DNA from: an uncultured Christensenella sp.
GTDB lineage: Bacteria > Bacillota > Clostridia > Christensenellales > DTU072
Length of the DNA stretch: 36,048 nt
Reading direction: 5' to 3'
NCBI GenBank assembly: GCA_949285605.1
Contig: CASDZI010000013.1
Coordinates: 1 to 36,048, forward strand
The translations under genes were made by a program, and so were the position numbers. Of the stretch, positions 16,246 to 23,331 are shown piece by piece. The notes under the pieces were generated by a model. That model did not search any database and was not told the origin of the DNA. It saw nothing but the letters and a program-made list of their open reading frames with translations. The stretch's first letter is position 1. Every line of letters begins with the position of its first letter.

Positions 16246-16836
16246 TCAGCCCTTGAGCAGTTCTATATATTTTTTAATCATTTCCACCGTACCCTCTATG
16301 CCGAGATTTTCGGTGTCCACGCAGAGGTGGTAGTTCTTGGCTTCGCCCCAGATCTGGTTGGTGAAATAATTATAGTAAGCCGAACGGGCTTTGTCGGTTT
16401 TATTGATGCGGGTTTTGGCGTCCTTTTCCGAAAGACCTTCTCTTTCTGCCACGCGAGCTATGCGGGCGGAGAGGGGAGCGTGCACGAAGACGTTAATTAC
16501 GTTCTTGTACCCGTGCAGGACGTAATCGGAGCATCTGCCCACTATTACGCAGGATTCCTTTTCGGCGAGTTGCTTTATGATTTTGGACTGTTCGATATAG
16601 AGTTTGACGGAAATGGGCTGTTCGTACATATAGAAAGCTCCCGTTCCCCAGAAAAATTGCGGTTTTTTCTCCTCGTTTTCGGCGATGAATTCGTGAGCGA
16701 AACCGCTTTGACGGGCAGTTTCGGCGAGAATTTCCTTATCGTAAAACTTTATGCCGAGGGCTTTAGCGAGTTCTTCTCCGACGTGACGTCCGCCGCTTCC
16801 GTTTTCTCTTCCTATAGTGATAACGAGATGTTCCAT
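16246..16836 (-). CDS. Cytidylate kinase-like family protein
   Basis: The 196-residue protein has a P-loop near its N-terminus, ITIGRENGSGGRHVGEELA (residues 6-24), and the layout of the cytidylate-kinase-like P-loop family. Later features are IVGRCSDYVL near residues 98-107, and a lid-like segment with conserved charged residues, AEREGLSEKDAKTRINKTDK (about 130-149), followed by RSAYYNYFT. Such proteins are widespread in Clostridia and distinct from the true cytidylate kinase Cmk; they are assumed to be nucleoside-phosphate kinases but the substrate is not known to me. The start has a good ribosome binding site (AGGAGGTTGAACA before ATG). It is transcribed alone, divergently from the ECF sigma gene. 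Confidence 0.85.
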   Translation of the reverse strand: MEHLVITIGRENGSGGRHVGEELAKALGIKFYDKEILAETARQSGFAHEFIAENEEKKPQFFWGTGAFYMYEQPISVKLYIEQSKIIKQLAEKESCVIVGRCSDYVLHGYKNVINVFVHAPLSARIARVAEREGLSEKDAKTRINKTDKARSAYYNYFTNQIWGEAKNYHLCVDTENLGIEGTVEMIKKYIELLKG

Positions 16837-16882
16837 TGTTCAACCTCCTATATTTACTTACGGATAATTTTCCCTTATATAT

Positions 16883-16912
16883 ATTATAATATCGCTGTTC
16901 CGTCGAAATCAA
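16883..16912 (-). promoter_or_regulatory. Sigma-A promoter of the kinase-like gene
   Basis: On the minus strand TTGATT (16912-16907) and TATAAT (16888-16883) are separated by 18 bp. The -10 box is about 45 bp before the start codon. Confidence 0.65.
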
Positions 16913-16920
16913 GAGGGGTT

Positions 16921-16948
16921 TTGAAAAACCGGACCTTTATGTTATAAT
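16921..16948 (+). promoter_or_regulatory. Possible housekeeping promoter of the ECF sigma operon
   Basis: TTGAAA at 16921-16926 and TATAAT at 16943-16948 are separated by 16 bp, with TGT directly before the -10 (extended -10). It is upstream of a second, ECF-like promoter motif, which suggests basal plus autoregulated transcription. Confidence 0.5.
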
Positions 16949-16971
16949 AATTTCAAAAATAATATTTTAAT

Positions 16972-17007
16972 CTTTGGCAAAACGACCGACCGTAATTGTT
17001 TATTATA
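16972..17007 (+). promoter_or_regulatory. Putative ECF-sigma promoter, copy A
   Basis: CTTTGGCAAAAC at 16972-16983 and GTTTATTATA at 16998-17007 match a second site at 18705-18738 in both sequence and spacing (15 against 14 bases between CAAAA and GTTTA). The AAC within the -35-like part is common in ECF promoters. It lies 28 bp before the sigma gene, so autoregulation is likely. The motif was found by comparing the two upstream regions by eye. Confidence 0.45.
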
Positions 17008-17035
17008 CGGAAAGGGTCGTCGGAGCGAACACTTA

Positions 17036-17566
17036 ATGAAACACGAACATCTGGAGAGAATAGCCGAACGACTGAAAACCGGCGAAGAAAAAGCCTTTGA
17101 CGAGCTTTACGACGCCACTTATAAAGCGGTTTTCGTCAAGGCGTATTCGGTACTGAAAGACAAAATGAAAGCGGAAGACGTTCTGCAGGAAACGTACCTG
17201 ACAATTTACGGAAAAATAGGCACATATCTTTCGGGGACGAATTTTCTGGCGTGGATACTGACCATAGCGGGACGCCTTGCGATAAACGAATATCACCGCA
17301 CCGCAAGAGAAACGCCTTCGGAAGAGGAATATATTAACGTCAAGATGGGCGGAAAGGGTTTCGACGGCACGGAAAACTGGTTGGTGGACGTTGCGGGAAA
17401 AATCCTGGAGCAGGACGAGTTCGAAATAGTTATGGCGGCGGTCATGGGGGGATACCGAAGGCGGGAGATTGCCGAAGTTTTGGAGATGCCCGTATCGACG
17501 GTGAGCTGGAAGTATAAAAAAGGGTTGGAAAAACTGAAAAAATATCTAGAGGAGAAAGCGGAATGA
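17036..17566 (+). CDS. ECF-family RNA polymerase sigma factor
   Basis: The 176-residue protein has the two-domain ECF layout without regions 1 and 3. Region 2 spans about 18-66, including FDELYDATYKAVFVKAYSVL and the core-binding KAEDVLQETYLTIY. Region 4 spans about 122-172, with a helix-turn-helix RREIAEVLEMPVSTVSWKYK. A linker of about 45 residues separates them. ECF factors redirect RNA polymerase to a small regulon when an envelope or other signal releases them from a membrane-bound anti-sigma factor. The stop codon overlaps the start of the next gene as ATGA, the usual coupling with the anti-sigma partner. A weak GGAG lies 11 bases before the start. The nearby lipoprotein gene is the best candidate target. 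Confidence 0.92.
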   Translation: MKHEHLERIAERLKTGEEKAFDELYDATYKAVFVKAYSVLKDKMKAEDVLQETYLTIYGKIGTYLSGTNFLAWILTIAGRLAINEYHRTARETPSEEEYINVKMGGKGFDGTENWLVDVAGKILEQDEFEIVMAAVMGGYRRREIAEVLEMPVSTVSWKYKKGLEKLKKYLEEKAE

Positions 17567-18687
17567 AAATCGGAAAAATCGAAAAAACATTGAAACGCCA
17601 GTCGCAGACGCTTTTGCCTTCGGAAGAGAATAAGGAGAAAATAAAGAGCAAACTCGTTTTTTCCGAAAAAAGCGGTAAAGCTTCACAAACTTCCTCCCGT
17701 AAAGGTTGGTTTTACGTTTTGGGAGGAGCATTGGCGACGGTTCTGATAATAGCCATAGTAGTAGCGTTGGTGCCGACGGGCGGAACGGGATCGGCTCCCG
17801 GAAAGCCCGGAGGAGATACGGACGTGCCCGTTCCGCCCGTGACGGAGCTGTCGGCAAGTCAGAAAGTTTATGCTTTTTCGGCGGCGAGCGGCGGACTCAC
17901 CCTGATGAATTACCGGACCGTCGCTACCTCCGACGTCACGGTATCGGGCGCGGCTTTTTCCGCATTGGCTTACGCCGAAACGCTATCGGCTCGTTCCGAC
18001 GATATAACTTTGATCAACAAATATATGCTGCTTGCGGAGACCGTGCTGAGCGAAGGGCTGGTGACGGTAGAAAAAGAAAGCGATCTGCCCGACTACGAAA
18101 AAATGCTCGTGACCCGTATCGGAGGGGTGGACGGTTCCTTGACCGAATCGATATTGTACTATAATGAGAAAATTATCGAAAATAACGGAGAGGAAACCGA
18201 AACGTCGATAACCGGTATCCTTAAAATGGGTAATACGATTTTTGAGGTAAGAGGCGAAAGGAGTTTGGAACAGGGAGAGGAGGAGTTGGAATTTACCGCT
18301 ACGGCAAAGGACGGCACTTATGTGGTGGTGGAACACGAGGCGGAATATCGGGAGACGGAATATTCCTATACCGTTTATAAAAACGGCAAGAAGGTGGACA
18401 AGTTCTCTTTGGAAAGCGAAACCGGAAACGGCGTGAACGAAGTGGAAATGAAGATCAAAGACGGTTCGGAGGAACTTCTGATCTTTTACCAAAGGAAAGT
18501 AGGCGAAAGATATTTTACCGTTCTGACCGAAAACAACGGGCAGAGGAAAGTTTACCGAGTGGAAGTTACCGAAGAAAACGGCAACACGTCCTATAGATAT
18601 TTTGCCGAGAGCGGAGAGACGGTGGATATGGACAGGGAGGACTTTTTCGACGATGACGACGACGATGACGACGACGATGACGATTAA
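17563..18687 (+). CDS. Single-pass membrane protein, candidate anti-sigma factor
   Basis: The 374-residue protein has a short basic cytoplasmic part (residues 1-48, no zinc-finger ZAS motif), one membrane helix (about 49-71), a Gly/Pro-rich linker and an extracellular domain (about 92-360). The tail ends in twelve aspartates in a row, encoded by GAC/GAT codons in near-perfect nine-base repeats at 18649-18684. Its position, overlapping the ECF sigma gene as ATGA, and its topology suggest an anti-sigma factor, though the cytoplasmic part is short for one. The ectodomain is clearly related to the lipoprotein encoded next: shared elements include ILYYNE, VRGER, EYSYTV and RVEVTE/SIHVTE near the end. 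I do not recognise the ectodomain as a named family. Confidence 0.7.
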   Translation: MKIGKIEKTLKRQSQTLLPSEENKEKIKSKLVFSEKSGKASQTSSRKGWFYVLGGALATVLIIAIVVALVPTGGTGSAPGKPGGDTDVPVPPVTELSASQKVYAFSAASGGLTLMNYRTVATSDVTVSGAAFSALAYAETLSARSDDITLINKYMLLAETVLSEGLVTVEKESDLPDYEKMLVTRIGGVDGSLTESILYYNEKIIENNGEETETSITGILKMGNTIFEVRGERSLEQGEEELEFTATAKDGTYVVVEHEAEYRETEYSYTVYKNGKKVDKFSLESETGNGVNEVEMKIKDGSEELLIFYQRKVGERYFTVLTENNGQRKVYRVEVTEENGNTSYRYFAESGETVDMDREDFFDDDDDDDDDDDD

Positions 18688-18704
18688 AAAATTTTTTTTC
18701 GAAA

Positions 18705-18738
18705 CTTTGGCAAAAACCGTTTTTAATTTGTTTATATA
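18705..18738 (+). promoter_or_regulatory. Putative ECF-sigma promoter, copy B
   Basis: CTTTGGCAAAAAC at 18705-18717 and GTTTATATA at 18730-18738 repeat the motif found before the sigma gene at 16972-17007. It lies 30 bp before the lipoprotein start and directly after the anti-sigma stop. No sigma-A-like pair is evident here, which favours dependence on the ECF factor. Confidence 0.45.
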
Positions 18739-18768
18739 GTGAAAACACCTGACAAGGAGGCGTTAAAA

Positions 18769-19737
18769 ATGAAAAAGAGTTTATTGTTTATTTTAATAGC
18801 GGTAATATTGCTGACGGCGGCAATGCTGGTTGCGTGCGACGAGGAGACCGTTCCGCCTGCCGATCTCGGAAACGGCGGTACCGACGGGAACGGCGGAACC
18901 ACCGGGGGCAACGGGCAGGGGACCATAACCACGGTCAAATCGAATTACGCCTTTGCCACCGTGGGGAGCGGAGCTTTATTGAGCGGATTGAGTGCGGAAA
19001 ACGAAGACGCCGTCCCGTCCAATGCTCCCGCAAACGGACAATATGTGACGCAGGAGGAACTTAAAGCAGAGGATCTTGCTACGATTAACCGTTATCTCGG
19101 CATAGTGGAAAGTTTTCTTTCCGACAGCGGCGTGACTTTTACGGAAACCGAATCCGATAAAGAAGGATATGCTTTCAAACTGGTGGCTCAGTCTAAAGAC
19201 ATTACCGGGAAAGCTACGGAATTCATCCTTTACTATAACGAGACCCGCACCGTAGTAGACGAGGACGAGACCAAAACCGCGCTGGAAGGAATAATGAGTT
19301 TCAACGGACAGGAATACACCGTCAGAGGGGAAAGGGAAAGCGCTTTCGACGAAAACGAAATGGAATTCATAGCGTATATCGACAGAGCCAATTACGTCAA
19401 GATCGAACAGGAACAGGAAGACGGTGAAAACGAATATTCCTATACGGTGGTGGAAAACGGAATAACCACGGCGGCGTTCGAACTGGAGATAGAAACCGAA
19501 GCCGACGAAACCGAAGTGGAGATACGTTCCTATGAAAACAACGTAACTACGGTGATCGACTTCAAAGAGAAAATAGCTTCCAACGGGAAATCCCACATCG
19601 AAGCGACATTCGTGGAAAACAACGTAATGACCCGCTTCTCGATACACGTTACCGAAAATCCCGACGGAACGGAAAGTTACCTTTATAAATTTTCCACAGG
19701 CAAAGAAGTCAATATGAACAGGTGCTGGGACGATTAA
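18769..19737 (+). CDS. Lipoprotein paralogous to the candidate anti-sigma ectodomain
   Basis: The 322-residue product has a lipoprotein signal peptide ending in LVAC (C23), a Gly/Asn-rich linker and one large domain. ATG at 18769 is chosen over the in-frame GTG at 18739 because AAGGAGG at 18754-18760 lies eight bases before it and a normal signal peptide results. The domain aligns along its length with the ectodomain of the preceding membrane protein: INRYLGIVESFLS against INKYMLLAETVLS, FILYYNET against ILYYNEK, TVRGERE against EVRGERS, NEYSYTVVENG against EYSYTVYKNG. It has no cytoplasmic part and cannot itself hold a sigma factor. A shared promoter motif suggests that it is made when the sigma factor is active. 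It may bind the same ligand or interact with the membrane paralogue; function unknown. Confidence 0.75.
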   Translation: MKKSLLFILIAVILLTAAMLVACDEETVPPADLGNGGTDGNGGTTGGNGQGTITTVKSNYAFATVGSGALLSGLSAENEDAVPSNAPANGQYVTQEELKAEDLATINRYLGIVESFLSDSGVTFTETESDKEGYAFKLVAQSKDITGKATEFILYYNETRTVVDEDETKTALEGIMSFNGQEYTVRGERESAFDENEMEFIAYIDRANYVKIEQEQEDGENEYSYTVVENGITTAAFELEIETEADETEVEIRSYENNVTTVIDFKEKIASNGKSHIEATFVENNVMTRFSIHVTENPDGTESYLYKFSTGKEVNMNRCWDD

Positions 19738-19778
19738 GTCGTGTACGGACAAACTTTCCAAAACAGTGTCGCAGGGAA

Positions 19779-19810
19779 AAGGGGTCAACGCAAATCGGCG
19801 TTGACCCCTT
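19779..19810. terminator. Bidirectional terminator between the lipoprotein and MFS genes
   Basis: A perfect 13-bp stem (19779-19791 with 19798-19810) closes a six-base loop. On the minus strand it is followed by a short T-run; on the plus strand the tail is weaker (AAAATTTT). It serves the convergent genes on both sides. Confidence 0.8.
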
Positions 19811-19833
19811 AAAATTTTATAAATCGGAGAACA

Positions 19834-21006
19834 TCATATTTTGTCGTGAGTGCGGTTTTTTGCGGCGGTTTTGAAAGTCAATTCCGTCATTATCACGGTG
19901 AGGATCACGAAGAAAGCAAGGTATAAGGGGAGAACGGCGAAAGTCGTTAAGTTCCCCAAAAGCCCGAACAGAGGCGGCATAAACGTGGTACCCGTATATG
20001 CGCACGCCATTTGCAGTCCTATTACGGCACCGGAGTTTTCTTCGCCGAAATTGTGCGGGGCGGAGTGGATTATACTCGGGAATACCGGTGCACAGCCGAA
20101 ACCTATTACGACAAATGCGGCTATAGGCACGGCTTCTGCGTTTGCCGGAATAGCGAGAAGGATTATTCCGCATATCAAAACGGAGCTTCCCGCAAGAATA
20201 AGTTTTCGGTCGCCGAGTTTATCCGAAATAAATCCGCTCAATATCCTGCCCGAAGTTATTCCGATATAGAAAAGCGAAGCAAGGTTGGCGGCTTTTTCCG
20301 CGTCGAAACCTTTCGCTTCCACGAAATAAGTGCTTGCCCAATACATCGCCGTGGCTTCGGTGGCGCAGTAACAAAAGAAACCTATCAGTACGAAAGGGAC
20401 TCCTTTTATCTTCAGCACATTTTTTATCCCGATTTTTTTGTGCTTATCCGTGTCGACGGACTTGTATTTTTTCCAGATCGGGAGGGTGAGGATCAGGAGA
20501 GCGACGATACCGAGTTGAATGCAGCCTACTATAAAAAACCCGTCGTTCCAGACCGAATTTGCGAGGGCGTATCCCATGACGAAAGGACTTACGATCGCCC
20601 CGACGCCCCAGAAGCAATGCAGCCAGCTCATATGCTTGGAAGCGTAGTGCAGGGCGACGAAGTTGTTTAAGGCGGCGTCGATACCGCCTGCGCCCAGTCC
20701 GTAAGGAACGGCGAGCAGTAACAGCATCCAAAATTCGGTGGCGAAAGAAAAACCTATCATCGCCGCCGCCGTCAGCAGAGTGCTCGCCAAAGTAATGGTA
20801 CGGGTCCCGAACTTTGCGACGAATTTATCGGAAAACAACCCCGAAACAACGCTGCCTGCCGCTATTATCATGGAAACTATCCCCATAAAGGAGACGGGAA
20901 CGTCGAAATAAACGTGCATTACCGGCCAACCCGACCCGAGCAGGGAGTCGGGAAGTCCGAGACCTATAAAAGCTATGTATATTACTACCAGTAAAAGAGA
21001 ATACAT
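19834..21006 (-). CDS. MFS transporter
   Basis: The 390-residue protein has about twelve membrane helices in two six-helix halves joined by a charged loop (KKYKSVDTDKHKKIG, near residue 183). MFS-type signatures are GLFSDKFVAKFGTRT in loop 2-3 and GFISDKLGDRKLI in the matching loop of the second half. LPDSLLGSGWPV near the N-terminus and the AGGIDAALN segment recall sugar-type members such as the FucP/YbjJ branch, but the substrate is unknown. A stop codon lies four codons upstream, so ATG at 21006 is the first possible start even though no Shine-Dalgarno sequence is visible. It lies 50 bp downstream of the GPH transporter on the same strand and is probably co-transcribed with it. Confidence 0.88.
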   Translation of the reverse strand: MYSLLLVVIYIAFIGLGLPDSLLGSGWPVMHVYFDVPVSFMGIVSMIIAAGSVVSGLFSDKFVAKFGTRTITLASTLLTAAAMIGFSFATEFWMLLLLAVPYGLGAGGIDAALNNFVALHYASKHMSWLHCFWGVGAIVSPFVMGYALANSVWNDGFFIVGCIQLGIVALLILTLPIWKKYKSVDTDKHKKIGIKNVLKIKGVPFVLIGFFCYCATEATAMYWASTYFVEAKGFDAEKAANLASLFYIGITSGRILSGFISDKLGDRKLILAGSSVLICGIILLAIPANAEAVPIAAFVVIGFGCAPVFPSIIHSAPHNFGEENSGAVIGLQMACAYTGTTFMPPLFGLLGNLTTFAVLPLYLAFFVILTVIMTELTFKTAAKNRTHDKI

Positions 21007-21056
21007 TGACGATTACGTTCAAGCCATATTCGGTCAGTAAGGGGGAGAGGGGAATT

Positions 21057-22655
21057 TTATTCCGCCGCTTCGGCGACGCTTTCCGTCTCGGCGACGCTTT
21101 CCGTCTCGGCGACGCTTTCGGCTTCCCTTCTTTCGGCTATCAGGCGGACTATTTCGGCGTGACGGGCTTCGTTAAGGAAACACTTTTTGCGATAGAGCGT
21201 CCAGGCTACCAGCAATCCCACTGCGGGGATAACGCACATGCATATCAGTAAAGCCATTTTCTTGCCTTCGGGAACGCCTTCCAGGATCTGTTTTATTCCC
21301 TCGGTTTTCACGGCGTCGGTTATTTCTCCTCGGGAAGCGGCGTTTTCGAGATCGCTTATTCCGTTGGTGAAAGCCGTTACGCCCACCGCAAGGTAAACCA
21401 GCATTACGATGAACTGCATAAACGCCGACCCCATTTTAGCGGTAAAGGGACGGAGGGAGAAGATAAGTCCTTCGTCTCTTTTGCCGGTCTTCCATTCGTT
21501 GTATTCCACGGTGTTGGCTATAGATATGACCATTATCATATAGAAGCCCTGTCCGAAGCCGACCACGCCGTAGCAGAACGCCATAACGCCGAATTTAAGC
21601 AGCCACGGGTCATGCGGCAGGGCCAGTCCGGCTATCATCATGACGGTATATCCTACTATGGTGCAGAGGGAGGTTATCGTGATAAGTTTATCCCTGCCGA
21701 GTCGCTTCGCCATCCAAGGATAGAAAAGGGTAAAAGCTGTACTTGTTATGGCGTAAAAGACCCCAAACACCGTGATAAGGATACCGTTATATCCGAATTC
21801 GAAATATATGTAACTCATACTCAGACCGCCTCCGACGACGTTGGTGGCGACGTTGAAAATGAGCATTATGAGGGCGCACCACATAAGTTGATCGTTCTTG
21901 AAAAGCACCTTGAACATATCCTTGAGTTTCAGCGGCGGAGCTTTGGCAAGGTCGGCAGGGAGGGGTTTTTCCTTCACTCCGAATACCGTAAACAGCTGGA
22001 ATCCCACCATAAAGATGGCGGCGACGACGGCTATTATCGAATAGGCTTTGACCGAGCTTCCGCCGATGGTAAGGTTGCCTGCGGTAAACACGGGTATGGC
22101 GATACCGGCTATCCCTCCTCCCGCCGCCGCAAAGATCTGAGCGAAAGAGGTGAGCTTGTTACGGGTGTGTTCGTTGCGGGAAAGCGAGGGGAGCATACCC
22201 CAGTAGGAAATATCGTTCATCGTGAAGGTAATGCTGAATAAGAAGTACATCGCCGCAAGGAACGCAATGAACGACCAGCCTTGCAGGGAGGTGGAGAATG
22301 TGGCTATGACCACCCCGGCGGTAAGGACTGCGCCTATCAGCATCCAAGGCTTGAACTTTCCGAATCTCGTTCGGGTGTTTTCCACTATTCCGCCCATTAC
22401 GGGATCGTTGAAAGCGTCGAAGATCCTCGCTACGATAATTATTATGCTCACCGAAGCGAACTGGGCTTCGGTAAGGGTTTTCGTAAAGAGAATGTAAGTC
22501 AGGAGAAAACTGTTGAAAAGGTTGTATAGAAAATCCCGTCCCACCGTGCCGAGCGGATACATAATATAATTAATTTTCGCCATATCCTCTTCGTTTTTCG
22601 GACTTACGGGAGCGACATCGCCGTTTGAAGTTATGATTTTTTCGTTTTCGTTCAT
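21057..22655 (-). CDS. GPH-family (MelB-type) glycoside:cation symporter
   Basis: The 532-residue protein has the GPH family layout of twelve helices. Loop motifs include ARIFDAFNDPVMGGIVENTR with RFGKFKPW (about residues 76-103), the Asp-containing cation/sugar region of MelB-like carriers, and later EYNEWKTGKRDEGLIFS. The family imports glycosides, pentosides or hexuronides with Na+ or H+. The N-terminal 25 residues are hydrophilic. The C-terminus ends in a six-residue peptide repeat (ETESVA, three copies) after RLIAERREAESVA, encoded by an 18-bp tandem repeat. The start has AGAGG nine bases upstream. A weak minus-strand promoter (TTGAAA, 17 bp, TAAACT) may lie around 22684-22712. The MFS gene follows it, so both may serve one uptake or efflux task. 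Confidence 0.9.
   Translation of the reverse strand: MNENEKIITSNGDVAPVSPKNEEDMAKINYIMYPLGTVGRDFLYNLFNSFLLTYILFTKTLTEAQFASVSIIIIVARIFDAFNDPVMGGIVENTRTRFGKFKPWMLIGAVLTAGVVIATFSTSLQGWSFIAFLAAMYFLFSITFTMNDISYWGMLPSLSRNEHTRNKLTSFAQIFAAAGGGIAGIAIPVFTAGNLTIGGSSVKAYSIIAVVAAIFMVGFQLFTVFGVKEKPLPADLAKAPPLKLKDMFKVLFKNDQLMWCALIMLIFNVATNVVGGGLSMSYIYFEFGYNGILITVFGVFYAITSTAFTLFYPWMAKRLGRDKLITITSLCTIVGYTVMMIAGLALPHDPWLLKFGVMAFCYGVVGFGQGFYMIMVISIANTVEYNEWKTGKRDEGLIFSLRPFTAKMGSAFMQFIVMLVYLAVGVTAFTNGISDLENAASRGEITDAVKTEGIKQILEGVPEGKKMALLICMCVIPAVGLLVAWTLYRKKCFLNEARHAEIVRLIAERREAESVAETESVAETESVAEAAE
21071..21124. repeat. 18-bp tandem repeat, three copies, at the 3' end of the GPH gene
   Basis: Units at 21071-21088 and 21089-21106 are identical; the third at 21107-21124 differs at a few positions near its end. 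In frame it encodes the repeated ESVAET peptide at the transporter's C-terminus. Copy number may vary between strains by slippage. Confidence 0.85.
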
Positions 22656-22731
22656 TTTTACGCCTCTTTTTCCTTTTATTACAGTTTACTATTTCGTAAC
22701 GGAAATTTCAATAGCCGTAATAAAAAACTTA

Positions 22732-22760
22732 TTGAAAATATTCCTTAACAATGGTATAAT
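22732..22760 (+). promoter_or_regulatory. Sigma-A promoter of the small membrane protein gene
   Basis: TTGAAA at 22732-22737 and TATAAT at 22755-22760 are separated by 17 bp, with TGG before the -10 (extended -10). The start codon lies 35 bp downstream. Confidence 0.78.
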
Positions 22761-22795
22761 ACAGTAAGATATAATAAATTCGGGAGGGAATATTT

Positions 22796-23221
22796 ATGGA
22801 AAATTGGTTGAAATATCTTATTATAGCCGTGGTGGCAATAATAGTTTTCTGGATAATTTCCGCCTTTGTGAACCGAGCTTATATCCGCAGATACGGTTTC
22901 AGCTTATACCCGGGAGGAGCTTTTATGGCGATTGCGGCGGGACTTATAGCCGGAGGTCTGTTCCTTACCGCCTCGTCGGGCGTAGGCTGGGTTTTGGCTG
23001 CGGCAGGGGCGGTTATCTTGCTGATAATCCTTATTTACGATTTCAAGAAAGCCGGCTTCGGAGGCGGATTGCTTGCGCTTATCCTGCAGATAATTTTCTG
23101 TGCGCCCGCTCTTTTATTGGTATTCGATCTGCTTTTCAATCACGGCAGGACCTTCTTGGGCGTTTCCCGCAGGAACGACAGGGCGATGAGAGATTATCGC
23201 AACGGTCAAAACAGAGAGTAA
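22796..23221 (+). CDS. Small membrane protein of unknown function, four helices
   Basis: The 141-residue product has four hydrophobic segments (about residues 6-26, 42-60, 63-82 and 89-113) and a basic C-terminal tail (SRRNDRAMRDYRNGQNRE) that should be cytoplasmic. The start is well supported by GGGAGG eight bases upstream and a strong promoter. I do not recognise a family. It is divergent from the GPH transporter and upstream of the DUF6273 protein, which has its own promoter, so it is likely monocistronic. The helix count and tail are the only features seen; a second frame of similar length on the same bases has no membrane or domain character and was dismissed. Confidence 0.7.
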   Translation: MENWLKYLIIAVVAIIVFWIISAFVNRAYIRRYGFSLYPGGAFMAIAAGLIAGGLFLTASSGVGWVLAAAGAVILLIILIYDFKKAGFGGGLLALILQIIFCAPALLLVFDLLFNHGRTFLGVSRRNDRAMRDYRNGQNRE

Positions 23222-23227
23222 ATTTTT

Positions 23228-23247
23228 CGGCAAGTACGGATTTGCCG
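23228..23247 (+). terminator. Weak hairpin after the small membrane protein gene
   Basis: CGGCAA at 23228-23233 pairs with TTGCCG at 23242-23247 around an eight-base loop, followed by TTATTTT. The stem is short, so termination is likely incomplete. Confidence 0.4.
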
Positions 23248-23270
23248 TTATTTTCGGTAATTTTCCTCGC

Positions 23271-23300
23271 TTGACATTATTGTAGTTAAGAATATATAAT
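23271..23300 (+). promoter_or_regulatory. Sigma-A promoter of the DUF6273 gene
   Basis: A consensus -35 TTGACA at 23271-23276 and a consensus -10 TATAAT at 23295-23300 are separated by 18 bp. The start codon is 31 bp downstream. Confidence 0.8.
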
Positions 23301-23331
23301 AAATATATACTGTGATTATTTCGGAGTCGGT

